In this document: positions 8,476-16,491 of the stretch, piece by piece
Layout: each line of letters opens with the position of its first letter
How positions within the stretch are numbered: the stretch's first letter is position 1
NCBI GenBank assembly: GCA_041918155.1
Contig: JAYRWH010000090.1
Span: 1 to 64,000 of the forward strand
Source: UBA668 sp041918155
Lineage (GTDB): Bacteria > Actinomycetota > Acidimicrobiia > Acidimicrobiales > Ilumatobacteraceae
DNA length: 64,000 nt
Reading direction: 5' to 3'
Made by a program: the position numbers and the translations under genes
The notes under the pieces: generated by a model
The model's input: the letters and a program-made list of their open reading frames with translations, nothing else
The model's database searches: none
What the model was told of the DNA's origin: nothing

Positions 8476-9555
8476 TCAACTCGCATGGGTGACGAACGCG
8501 TAGTGGGTGGTCAGCTTCTCGTAGATCTCTTCGAATAGGTCCAGGCTGTCAGGCACAAGAAGATCGGATTCGAAGTAGTACACGTTCTTATGAGCGAGCG
8601 CGTTGACGATTCGGGCGACTTCATCGGGATCCCCAAAGCCAATGCGTTCGAGCGCGAAACCGATTCGGCCGACACCAAGGAACGATGAGACGCACTCCAG
8701 CAGCTGCCGCAGAAGGGCAAAGTGGTAGGCGCGGACGTCGTCATTCTGTCGAGCCTGCTCCAGCACCTGAAGGACCCGGAGATGATAGAGGAATACGTCG
8801 CTACGGAGAGACTCTATTGACACTACGCCGTGCTTGCCGCTCAAGATTCCTGCTCTCGTCGTGCGCTTGTACTTGCCGCTCTTCTCGCCCTTCATCAGCC
8901 AGTCATGGAGGATCGAGAACATACCGACGTGGTGCGTGGCTATGATGATCTTTCGCTCACCAAAGTGCTTGTCGACCAAGTCGTACAGCGTCGATGCGGT
9001 CACAAAGATGTTGTGATCGTCAAGGCTCGAGACCGGATCATCGATGAAGATGTGGCGAGCCTGCTGGTCCGCCCATCCCTCGACTTCGATCATGGCGAGA
9101 AAGAAGCACCAGACGAACACCCGCTCCTCGCCACGAGAGATTTTTATTGGCGGAACCTCGCCGGGCTGCGTGCCCGTAGGGAAGAACGAGATCGATTCGA
9201 TTCCCTTCTCAGCGTCTTGGTGCATGATGAAGCGAAAGTCAAAGCTTGGTCTGTATGGCTTGAGCTTCTCGTGAACGTCAAGCTCGTTCAAATCGGCGTG
9301 CAGCCTGCTGAGGCTGCTCGGAAGCACGGCGAGTCGGATGTCGACCTCACCGTTCTCGATGTCATTGTTCCAAACGAAGAGGTCCTCGCTGTAAGCGTTG
9401 TAGTAGACGCCCGCATGCCTTCCATCATCGTCCTTGGTTGCATTCTTGTACGCGACTGACAGCCGTGTCTTTCCCACTGAGTTGAAGGCATATAGGAGAT
9501 GAACGTCCGCTTCTTCGTCGCGTAGCTGCAAAGCGAGGCTTTCGATGGTTGTCAT
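8476..9555 (-). CDS. PrrC-like anticodon nuclease / AAA ATPase inside the type I RM operon
   Basis: This is a 359-residue protein whose ATG at 9555 overlaps the hsdS stop by four bases; the open frame extends to 9621 but only by invading hsdS. It is ABC/AAA_13-like: a P-loop-like YAFNSVGKT (22-30), an ISRGEERVFVW signature, a Walker B HIFIDDPVSSLDD and an H-loop ATHHVGM. The C-terminal helical domain carries R283xxxE287 (RQLLE) and H322 (NALAH). This matches the R-xxx-E...H triad of the PrrC tRNA-lysine anticodon nuclease (R320, E324, H356), and the length is near PrrC's 396. PrrC is held silent by its partner RM complex and released when phage disable it. The P-loop lacks its first glycine (A23), so ATP use may be altered. 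The tRNA target is unknown. Confidence 0.75.
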   Translation of the reverse strand: MTTIESLALQLRDEEADVHLLYAFNSVGKTRLSVAYKNATKDDDGRHAGVYYNAYSEDLFVWNNDIENGEVDIRLAVLPSSLSRLHADLNELDVHEKLKPYRPSFDFRFIMHQDAEKGIESISFFPTGTQPGEVPPIKISRGEERVFVWCFFLAMIEVEGWADQQARHIFIDDPVSSLDDHNIFVTASTLYDLVDKHFGERKIIIATHHVGMFSILHDWLMKGEKSGKYKRTTRAGILSGKHGVVSIESLRSDVFLYHLRVLQVLEQARQNDDVRAYHFALLRQLLECVSSFLGVGRIGFALERIGFGDPDEVARIVNALAHKNVYYFESDLLVPDSLDLFEEIYEKLTTHYAFVTHAS

Positions 9556-10865
9556 ACTGCCTTCAGATCTGGAAACATCTGTTGAATAAGCCCGTCCTGG
9601 TGCTGCCTGACCAAGCGACATCTTCTGGCCTGCTCCTCGATGATCCTGTCTGCCGAGTCGATAACATCTGCGATCGCACCTTGCTCAGCCCGCCCGGGCA
9701 CAGCCATCTTGAGGCCCATCAGTTGTGTTTGTCCCAGGGTGCGATTTCGTCCCGCCCCTCCAGGAGACGCCACATGTAGGAGATGCGCGCCGCGCTGAGT
9801 AAGGAAGGCGTACTTCATAAAGCGAACGTCGCATTGCCCGGATTTAGGCAGATACATCGGAAAGCGGTGCGAGGCGATCATTCCTGCTTCTGCGCTAGAC
9901 GTCGTGGCGACCGCTCTCTCCCAAGCGAAGACAATGTTGAATATGAGCGCGTTCTCTACTACTTGGAACACACGCTTGTCACCAAGTGCTGATCCAAACT
10001 TCGGCGCTTTGTGAAACACTCCCTTTCCGTGAGACCGGACGCCCAGCTCTCGATAACTCAGAGTTGGATCTACTACAATAGGTAATTCTACCTTCTCGAC
10101 TAGCTCCGAGATTTGCTTATGCCTCCATTCAGAATCTCCCTGATACTCAATAAATCGACGTCTAGGCTCGCTCTCATCAATTCGAGGAAGCAGTTCCTGC
10201 ATCAATCCCAGCTTGTGCCGTCGGAGAGCTTCGAGTTTGCGCTCCTCAGCCGCGATCAGATCGTCCAGCGAGCCGAGACATTCGGCAATCAGTTGCTGCT
10301 CGGCCTTCGTCGGTGGGACCGGAACTCGAATCCCCGAAATCCGGCTCATCGATATGCCGTAGACCTTCGCTCCCTGAGCCTCCTTCTTGATCGCAGCGCG
10401 AACAGCGTCGGCTCGGAATAGTTGTCCGCCGAACCCAACAACGGGAACGTCCCCTCGACGGGTTGCCAGAATGGTGTGCGTCCCTGCTACGACGCGTTCA
10501 CCGTCTAACGAGACGATTTCGATTGCCTTTCCGACGGCTTCGAGATCTTCGGACGCATCAGCCATCACGATGTCGCCTTCCTCACAGAAGGCCGAGGAAT
10601 CAAACTCGCTTGGTGCAGCATCAAGATTCACATACGGAACTCGCTCATCCGCTAGTCGAAATATCGGCGCGAATTTGGTGTGTATATCGCCGTAGTGGAT
10701 GTTTCTGATCGTTCCGTGGTCATAGTTGAGATTCTCTCGGGAGAGAGTGTTGGTGCGTTTGAAGGCGTACAGATCAGTGAGTGGCGGGGCCAGCCATGGC
10801 GCGTCGTTGTAAAACTCCGGGAACCTGAGCTTCGGCACCAGGGGCGACGGCGCGTCATCCGTCAC
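9552..10865 (-). CDS. hsdS: Type I restriction-modification specificity subunit
   Basis: The 437-residue protein has two target-recognition halves. The first (about 1-185) ends in a conserved helix with PTKAEQQLIAECLGSLDDLI and ALRRHKLGLMQELLP. The second (about 215-400) ends in the matching helix with PGRAEQGAIADVIDSADRIIEEQ and HQDGLIQQMFP. These helices set the spacing of the bipartite DNA site and dock HsdM. The GTG start overlaps the hsdR stop (GTGA). The second half, around 9800-10150, is visibly richer in A/T than its neighbours, as is common for exchanged recognition domains. Its recognition sequence cannot be read from the protein. Confidence 0.95.
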   Translation of the reverse strand: MTDDAPSPLVPKLRFPEFYNDAPWLAPPLTDLYAFKRTNTLSRENLNYDHGTIRNIHYGDIHTKFAPIFRLADERVPYVNLDAAPSEFDSSAFCEEGDIVMADASEDLEAVGKAIEIVSLDGERVVAGTHTILATRRGDVPVVGFGGQLFRADAVRAAIKKEAQGAKVYGISMSRISGIRVPVPPTKAEQQLIAECLGSLDDLIAAEERKLEALRRHKLGLMQELLPRIDESEPRRRFIEYQGDSEWRHKQISELVEKVELPIVVDPTLSYRELGVRSHGKGVFHKAPKFGSALGDKRVFQVVENALIFNIVFAWERAVATTSSAEAGMIASHRFPMYLPKSGQCDVRFMKYAFLTQRGAHLLHVASPGGAGRNRTLGQTQLMGLKMAVPGRAEQGAIADVIDSADRIIEEQARRCRLVRQHQDGLIQQMFPDLKAV

Positions 10866-13800
10866 CGTGTCCGCCCAGATTCATAGGCATTGAGCCCAGA
10901 GATGTCTCGACCATGGGCTCGCTTGTTCAGTAGTGGAATGAGGTCCGCCATGAGGGCGAGTTCACGTTCGCTCCGCTCGCGCCAGCCGAGATCAAGCGGC
11001 TCCATCAGATCGGTGAGTTGCTCGCCGTCGAAGATCATGCGCTGGAGGATGGTGGTCATGAAGACCGACAACGACTTGGTCGTCAGTCCGTGGGTCAGGG
11101 CGAGGCCTTCGATCTCCCTTTCCAGCTTCTCGGACTTGAATTGCTCGTAGCCAACACGGACTGCAGCCTCGTCGAGCCCTTGGCCCTGCTCAAGCGAGCC
11201 GACGTACTCCGTGATTTCCTCCCGCTCATCGAGAAACTTGGCGTCGGACTGGACTAGCCCAATGAGTTGCTCGCGACTGATCGCCAGCTTCGTCGGGTCC
11301 TGCGCCGAGTACATGGTGATCAGCCTCATTATGTAGTCGTAGTCGATGATTGCGGATGCGAAGAGGACGAACTCGAAGTCGAGCTCGTCGATCTCGGAGT
11401 TGGCCGACTCGCCTTCCTTCCCGGGCCTGCCCTGCTGTTCTCTAAGGCGCTGGGCGGTTTCGAGGTATGCGCCGCGGAAGGCGCGTAGATCGTCGTTGGG
11501 AAGGGCCTGCTCAATTTGCTCCCGCTGCTCGTAGGTGAGGTCGGTGTACTGGTCCAGTTGGGTCTGGAGACGTTGGATGTCTTTGAACCGCTTGATGAAC
11601 TGTGCTCGGGCGGCATCGCCCATCAGTCTGCTCACCTGATCGGGCCGGGCTTCGATGCCCTGCGACTGCATGAACTCACGGAGGGCGGCGACGGCTTGCT
11701 CGAAGGAGTCGATGACGAGGGGAGCCTCATCGACGAGCCAGATCTCGCGAGCCCGGTCGGGTTGGGCGCCGGAGAACATTGCGATGGCTGCATCGACGCT
11801 GTCCTGCTGCTGGCGAAAGTCGAGGATCTGTCCGTAGGGCTTGGTCGCGTTGAGGACCCGGTTTGTGCGAGAGAAGGCTTGGATGAGGCCGTGGTGCTTG
11901 AGGTTCTTGTCGACGTAGAGCGTGTTGAGGTACGTGGCGTCGAAACCGGTGAGCAGCATGTCGACGACGATCGTGATGTCGATCTTTTCCTGGCCCCTGC
12001 GGGGAAGGTCGCCGTTGGGGAACTGCTGGTCCTTGATGCGTTGCTGGATGTCCTGGTAGTAGAGATCGAAGTTGTTGAGGTCGTGGTTCGTGCCGTACTG
12101 CCGGTTGTAGTCCGAGATGATGGCCTTCAGCGCAGTCTTCTTACCTTCGGGGTCGTGTTTGTTGTCCTCTCTTTCCTGTGGGAGGTCCTCCTGGATCTGC
12201 TGAACGTCCTTGTTGCCCTCCGCGGGCGGCGAGAATACGGCGGCAATCTTGAGAGGCGCGAACTCGAGACCTTCGGCCTGGCTTTCGGCTTGGAGCATCT
12301 TGAAGGTTTCGTAGAACTCGATGGCGTCGTTGATCGAGGCGGTGGCGAGAAGCGCGTTGAAGCGTCGGCCCCCGGTCGCGGCATCGTGCTTGTCGAGGAT
12401 GGCCTTGGCGATCGCCTGCTTGGTGAGGGCCTGACCGGGCTGCACGGTGTGCGCGTCCTTTGGCTTGTAGTAGTCGACGTGGAAGCGGAGGACGTTCCGG
12501 TCCTCGATCGCGTGGGTGATGGTGTAGGCGTGGAGCTCCTTCTGGAAAAGGTCCTTGGTGGTTCGAAGGGTGGCGACGTCACCCTCGATCTGCCTGACCG
12601 TCGCGTTGGCCTCGAAGATCGGGGTACCGGTAAAGCCGAACAGCTGGGAGTTTGGGAAGAACTCCTTGATGGCCCTGTGGTTCTCGCCGAACTGCGACCG
12701 GTGGCACTCGTCGAAGATGAAGACCATCCGCTTGTTGCGCAGAGACGCAAGCTGCTCCTTGAACGTTGACCGTCCCTGAGCGCCATTCCGTCCGTGGTGT
12801 TTGTTGTTCTCGTCCAGGGCCACTCCGAGCTTCTGTATGGTCGTGACGATGACTTTGTCGGCGTAGTCGTCGGACTGCAGTCGGCGGACAAGCGCCGCGG
12901 TGTTGGTGTTCTCCTCGACGCAGTTCTCCTGAAACCGGTTGAACTCCTCGCGGGTCTGGCGGTCGAGATCCTTCCGATCGACGACGAAGACGCACTTGTG
13001 GATGCTGTCGTTGGTCTTGAGTAGCGTCGAGGCCTTGAAGGATGTGAGGGTCTTGCCGGATCCCGTCGTGTGCCAGATGTAGCCGTTGCCACAATTCTGA
13101 TCGATGCAGTCGACAATCGCCTTGACAGCGTAGATTTGGTACGGGCGCATCATTAGAAGCTTCTGCTCACTGGCAACGAGGACCATGTACTTGCTGACGA
13201 TCTGGCCAAGCATGCACTTGGCGAGAAATCGATCGGCGAAGTCATCGAGGTGGGCGATTTTCGTATTGTCCTCAGCGGCAAATTGGTACACAGGGAGGAA
13301 GCGTTCGTCGGCGTCAAACGCGAAATGGCGCGGATTGTTGTTGGCGAAGTACCATGTCGCCGTGCGGTTACTAACGACAAATATCTGAACAAAGGCGAGA
13401 AGTGTCTTGGTGTATCCGTTCCCGGGATCGTTCTTGTACTCGACAATTTGCTCCATTGCCCGCCGCGGACTGATGCCCAGCGTCTTTAGCTCAATCTGTA
13501 CAACTGGAACTCCGTTAATCAGTACGATTACGTCGTAGCGATGATGGCTGTAGTCCGTACTAAGTCGGAGTTGATTGATGACCTCGAAGGAGTTCTTACA
13601 CCAGTCATTGATGTTGACAAGCGTGTAGTTGAGCGGCGTGCCGTCGTCGCGGACAAACGACTCGCGGTTTCGCAGAGCGCGTGCTGCCTCGTATACGTCG
13701 GGCGTGACGATCTCGTCGAGGAGTCGTCGGAACTCGCCGTCGGTGAGGGAGACGTGGTTGAGTGCCTCGAACTTCTCGCGGAAGTTGGCCTCCAGCGAGG

Positions 13801-13909
13801 CCCGGTCGTGGATGTCTTTGCGGTATGCGTACTTGAGTCCCACGAGCTTGCCGATGAGCGAGTCCTCGATTTCGCGTTCGCGTGAACTGCCTGGACCGTG
13901 GGCGCTCAT
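10862..13909 (-). CDS. hsdR: Type I restriction endonuclease subunit
   Basis: The 1015-residue motor and nuclease subunit cleaves unmethylated DNA after ATP-driven translocation. The nuclease site is D126 with E140-x-K142 (RYDVIVLINGVPVVQIELK). Superfamily 2 helicase motifs follow: Walker A TTGSGKT (about 280-286), the DEAD-box variant FIFDECH near 395-401, then GFTGTP, and a later motif with VDMLLTGFDATYLNTLYVD. The C-terminal helical part would bind the methylase core. An AGGAG sequence precedes the ATG at 13909. It is the first gene of the operon, so a promoter should lie in 13910-14255. All key residues appear intact, suggesting an active enzyme. Confidence 0.95.
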   Translation of the reverse strand: MSAHGPGSSREREIEDSLIGKLVGLKYAYRKDIHDRASLEANFREKFEALNHVSLTDGEFRRLLDEIVTPDVYEAARALRNRESFVRDDGTPLNYTLVNINDWCKNSFEVINQLRLSTDYSHHRYDVIVLINGVPVVQIELKTLGISPRRAMEQIVEYKNDPGNGYTKTLLAFVQIFVVSNRTATWYFANNNPRHFAFDADERFLPVYQFAAEDNTKIAHLDDFADRFLAKCMLGQIVSKYMVLVASEQKLLMMRPYQIYAVKAIVDCIDQNCGNGYIWHTTGSGKTLTSFKASTLLKTNDSIHKCVFVVDRKDLDRQTREEFNRFQENCVEENTNTAALVRRLQSDDYADKVIVTTIQKLGVALDENNKHHGRNGAQGRSTFKEQLASLRNKRMVFIFDECHRSQFGENHRAIKEFFPNSQLFGFTGTPIFEANATVRQIEGDVATLRTTKDLFQKELHAYTITHAIEDRNVLRFHVDYYKPKDAHTVQPGQALTKQAIAKAILDKHDAATGGRRFNALLATASINDAIEFYETFKMLQAESQAEGLEFAPLKIAAVFSPPAEGNKDVQQIQEDLPQEREDNKHDPEGKKTALKAIISDYNRQYGTNHDLNNFDLYYQDIQQRIKDQQFPNGDLPRRGQEKIDITIVVDMLLTGFDATYLNTLYVDKNLKHHGLIQAFSRTNRVLNATKPYGQILDFRQQQDSVDAAIAMFSGAQPDRAREIWLVDEAPLVIDSFEQAVAALREFMQSQGIEARPDQVSRLMGDAARAQFIKRFKDIQRLQTQLDQYTDLTYEQREQIEQALPNDDLRAFRGAYLETAQRLREQQGRPGKEGESANSEIDELDFEFVLFASAIIDYDYIMRLITMYSAQDPTKLAISREQLIGLVQSDAKFLDEREEITEYVGSLEQGQGLDEAAVRVGYEQFKSEKLEREIEGLALTHGLTTKSLSVFMTTILQRMIFDGEQLTDLMEPLDLGWRERSERELALMADLIPLLNKRAHGRDISGLNAYESGRTR

Positions 13910-14255
13910 GACTCTCCTGGGTTGGTTTCACGAGCCATCCGACGGGGTTCCTCACTAGACACCGCACAAGACTGGCACGTTTGACACCGGTCTGACGCGG
14001 TCCAGGGCTAGCGCAGCGCGAGCGCGCGAGTCAGGCGCCGAGAAGGGGCCCACGATTGACAACTCTGAGCGTTCCGATGACCATCGGTGGCAAGTCCAGG
14101 TGGCCATCGGTTGGCAGATTCGGAGGGCTTGCCGACAGGCGCGGGTGAGGTCGGAGTTCGTCGAGTCCCCGTGGCTCGCGCAACCACCTCGACTACGTTG
14201 ACGGCCGCCTCCTGATGGCCCAGCCAGGGCGTGCGAGACGTCCAGTGCCTGGGGG
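13910..14255. other. Spacer upstream of hsdR
   Basis: This 346-base stretch separates hsdR from the small gene at 14256, which is on the same strand. It must contain the promoter for the hsd operon unless the operon reads through from the small gene. Open frames here look like shadows. A GC-rich run near 14008-14040 contains short alternating GCGC tracts but no clean hairpin or array. Confidence 0.35.
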
Positions 14256-14681
14256 TCACGTAGCGGGCAAACGATCCTGGCGCCGTCCGGCGAATCCGCC
14301 GTCTGCAGTTGGGTGGGCCCACCTGCACCCGTCGTTGTATAGGTCGCCCATTTGCCGCACCCAGCGCGCGAGGGCGCTGTGAAAGGCGTACGCAGAGGTC
14401 GACTGCTCGTCGTGGGCGGGAGGGTTGTGCAGAGCTAGTTGCTCAAGCGCGGTGCGCAGGGCATCGGGGTCGTCCCAAGGCAGATCCGCACCTTCGACTA
14501 TGACGGGTTCATCGTCGTGGCCCGCCACAAGCGCACCGATATGCCAGCGCAGCGCCTCTTCAAGTGCGTCGTAGACGGTGAGGCCGTGGCGGTGGCCTCG
14601 CGAGAGGTAGTCGACGGCGGATACCACGTCGAGCCATACCTGGCTTGACGAGGGGGGGTCTCGGTCGAGGGCTCGGTTCAT
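14256..14681 (-). CDS. Hypothetical 141-residue protein
   Basis: The translation has ordinary composition and helical periodicity (VYDALEEALRWHIGALV, then ALRTALEQLALHN). A C-terminal segment with SAYAFHSALARWVRQMGDLYNDG looks like a conserved fold rather than a shadow frame. I do not recognise the family. There is no signal peptide or membrane segment. It lies between the hsd operon and the IS3-family insertion, transcribed toward hsdR. It could be an accessory gene of the RM locus or a remnant of what the insertion interrupted; neither is shown by the sequence. Confidence 0.55.
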   Translation of the reverse strand: MNRALDRDPPSSSQVWLDVVSAVDYLSRGHRHGLTVYDALEEALRWHIGALVAGHDDEPVIVEGADLPWDDPDALRTALEQLALHNPPAHDEQSTSAYAFHSALARWVRQMGDLYNDGCRWAHPTADGGFAGRRQDRLPAT

Positions 14682-14769
14682 GTCAGAACTCCGGTTGTGC
14701 GTGGGTTGCCAGAACTGGCGAGTCCAGTGATGGGACTACGAGATTGGCGAGTTGCGTGGCGAGGTCTTC

Positions 14770-14793
14770 GGGTCTGCCGCGGGTTTGGTTGAC
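14770..14793. repeat. Left terminal inverted repeat of the IS3-family element
   Basis: The sequence begins GGGTCTGCCGCGGGTTTGG and ends in TTGAC. It matches the reverse complement of 16001-16024 at 22 of 24 positions; the two differences are the GG at 14782-14783 against AC in the other copy. Confidence 0.85.
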
Positions 14794-14834
14794 ATCTCAT
14801 TTGTGGGGCGTTGCCCTGCGGAAGGATGGATGCC

Positions 14835-15119
14835 ATGCCCAAGAAGTTCCCGCCTGAGTTCAAGCGTGATGTGGTCACGGTCGCTCGCCGAGGCGAGTTG
14901 ACGCGTGCCGAGGTCGCCGCGGATTTCGGGATCTCGGAGGAGTCCGTGAGCCGTTGGATGCGCCAGGCCGACATCGACGACGGTGTTCGTGACGGGCTGA
15001 CCACCGCGGAGCAGTCCGAGATCGTGCAGCTGCGTCGCGACAAGCGCCGCCTGGAGATGGAGAACGAGATCCTGCGCCGCGCTGCTGCGTACTTCGCCAG
15101 GGATCATCTTCCAAAATGA
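14835..15119 (+). CDS. IS3-family transposase OrfA (helix-turn-helix subunit)
   Basis: The 94-residue protein starts at the ATG at 14835 (MPKKFPPEFKRDVV), which follows GGAAGG at a good distance; ATGs at 14826 and 14830 are too close to that site or out of frame. It has an N-terminal HTH (TRAEVAADFGISEESVSRWM) and a C-terminal leucine-zipper helix (EIVQLRRDKRRLEMENEILRRAA), the standard OrfA architecture for binding the inverted repeats and dimerising with OrfB. Its stop overlaps the orfB ATG (ATGA at 15116-15119), so OrfB is probably made by re-initiation. The AAAA just before could also permit slippage. Confidence 0.93.
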   Translation: MPKKFPPEFKRDVVTVARRGELTRAEVAADFGISEESVSRWMRQADIDDGVRDGLTTAEQSEIVQLRRDKRRLEMENEILRRAAAYFARDHLPK

Positions 15120-15984
15120 GCTACCCGCTGGTCCGTGAACTGGCCGCCGAAGGGATCCCGGTGCGGTTGACCTGCGGGGTGCTCGGGTTCAGCGCGCAGG
15201 CGTTCTACAAGTGGTGCAAGCAACCGGTCAGCGACCGGGACCTCGACGACGCCCATCTGACGAACGAGTTGATCGACGCCCACGGAGATGACCCGGAGTT
15301 CGGTTACCGGTTCCTGGCCGACGAGCTCGAACGCGCCGGCCATCAGGTGGGTGAGCGGCGGGTGTGGCGGCTGTGTCGTGCGCAGCGTCTGTGGTCGACG
15401 ACGGTGCGCAAGGGCCGCCACGGCAGCGGCAAGCGGCCAGGGCCGGCGGTGCACGACGATCTCGTGCAGCGGGACTTCACTGCCCAGGGCCGAACGCTGT
15501 CTGGGTGACGGACATCACCGAGCATCCCACCGGCGAAGGCAAGCTCTACTGCTGTCTGATCAAGGACCTCTACTCGAACCGGATCGTGGGCTACGCGATC
15601 GACGAACGAATGACCAAACACCTCGCCGTCGCCGCGCTCCGTTCAGCGCTTGCCCGCCGTCAGTTCGTCGGGACCGTGATCGTTCACAGCGACCGCGGGT
15701 CGCAGTTTCGTTCTCGAGATTTCGTCGCTGTGTTGAAGGCCGCCGACCTGTCCGGATCGATGGGCCGCGTCGCTGCCGCTGGCGACAACGCGGCAATGGA
15801 ATCGTTCAACGCGCTGCTGCAGAAGAACGTCCTCGACCGCCAGCAATGGAAGACCCGCGACGACCTGCGCTACGCGATCATCTACTGGATCGAACACACC
15901 TACAACCGGCGCCGCCGCCAACGCCGCCTCGGCCGGCTCACGCCCGTCGAGTTCGAGCTCGCCTTCACCAACGAGGCAGCATGA
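15116..15984 (+). pseudogene. IS3-family transposase OrfB, frameshifted
   Basis: The first part (15116-15508) encodes the OrfB N-terminal region (VRLTCGVLGFSAQAFYKW, then FGYRFLADELERAG). It stops early at 15506-15508. The catalytic part continues in another frame: VWVTDITEHP (first Asp), VIVHSDRGSQF (second Asp) and NAAMESFNALLQKN (Glu), ending at 15984. Re-reading one base at the CCC run (15483-15485) would give DFTAPGPNAVWVTDIT, the normal family sequence, so a single-C deletion is the simplest explanation. Restored, the product would be about 290 residues, the normal length. A sequencing error in the C run is possible. Confidence 0.88.
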
Positions 15985-16000
15985 TCACAACACAACAACC

Positions 16001-16024
16001 GTCAACCAAAGTCGCGGCAGACCC
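16001..16024. repeat. Right terminal inverted repeat of the IS3-family element
   Basis: It begins GTCAACCAAAGTCGCGGC, 17 bases after the orfB stop, and is the inverted partner of 14770-14793 with two mismatches. Confidence 0.85.
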
Positions 16025-16491
16025 CTACTCCAGTCCTGCCTCGGGTGTCGTCCTCACTCTCCTACCCGACCCGCGATGGGGATGACATGTGACGGCTCAA
16101 GTTGCGCTCAACAGCTCTTGGCGGTCTCAGGGCGCCGATCGAGGCAGCGGCGCAGCTGATGCTCAATAGCTGTCGGCGGCCACCAGGTACTGCCCAGTGG
16201 CGGGCAATGGCCAACGGATCCTCTGTCGATCACGTCGCCGTGAACCCTCAGCTTGGTGGGTTCCGAGGTCCGGTGCCTCGTCGCTCGGTCCCATGCTCGC
16301 CTGGGGGACACGTACAGATGCGCCCACTTGTGCGTCCCTCGTGGGAGCGGTCAGCCGTCGCTACACGCCGTGCGCTCTCTGGCGCCTACCGACGCTTCGG
16401 TGCCCCGCCGGGCCTTGGATGCGTAACGGAGTGACCTCTGTCGGTCCTGCGAGACGCTACCGGTGACTGGCTGTGCGGTTCGAGCCAGCTA
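16025..16491. other. Spacer between the IS element and the PfkB-TIR gene
   Basis: This 467-base stretch has no gene I can support. The 110-codon plus-strand frame at 16102-16434 reads as low-complexity shadow sequence without a ribosome-binding site. It could hold the terminator of the PfkB-TIR gene and remnants of a gene broken by the insertion. No repeat or tRNA was seen. Confidence 0.4.

Larger units (their letters stand above)
14770..16024 (+). mobile_element. IS3-family insertion sequence
   Basis: The element is about 1255 bp, bounded by 24-bp imperfect inverted repeats at 14770-14793 and 16001-16024 (22 of 24 matching). It encodes orfA and orfB with the family's usual overlap, orfB carrying DDE-integrase motifs. 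I found no matching target-site duplication next to the repeats as drawn, so the true ends may be a few bases inside or one flank may have changed. The frameshifted orfB suggests this copy cannot move by itself. Confidence 0.85.

Noticed and set aside
11516..12769. 417-codon plus-strand open frame inside hsdR
   Set aside because: Antisense to the helicase motifs of hsdR; the translation is dominated by Val, Leu, Glu and Gly without any known domain.
16102..16434. 110-codon plus-strand frame after the IS element
   Set aside because: No ribosome-binding site, low-complexity composition and no family resemblance.
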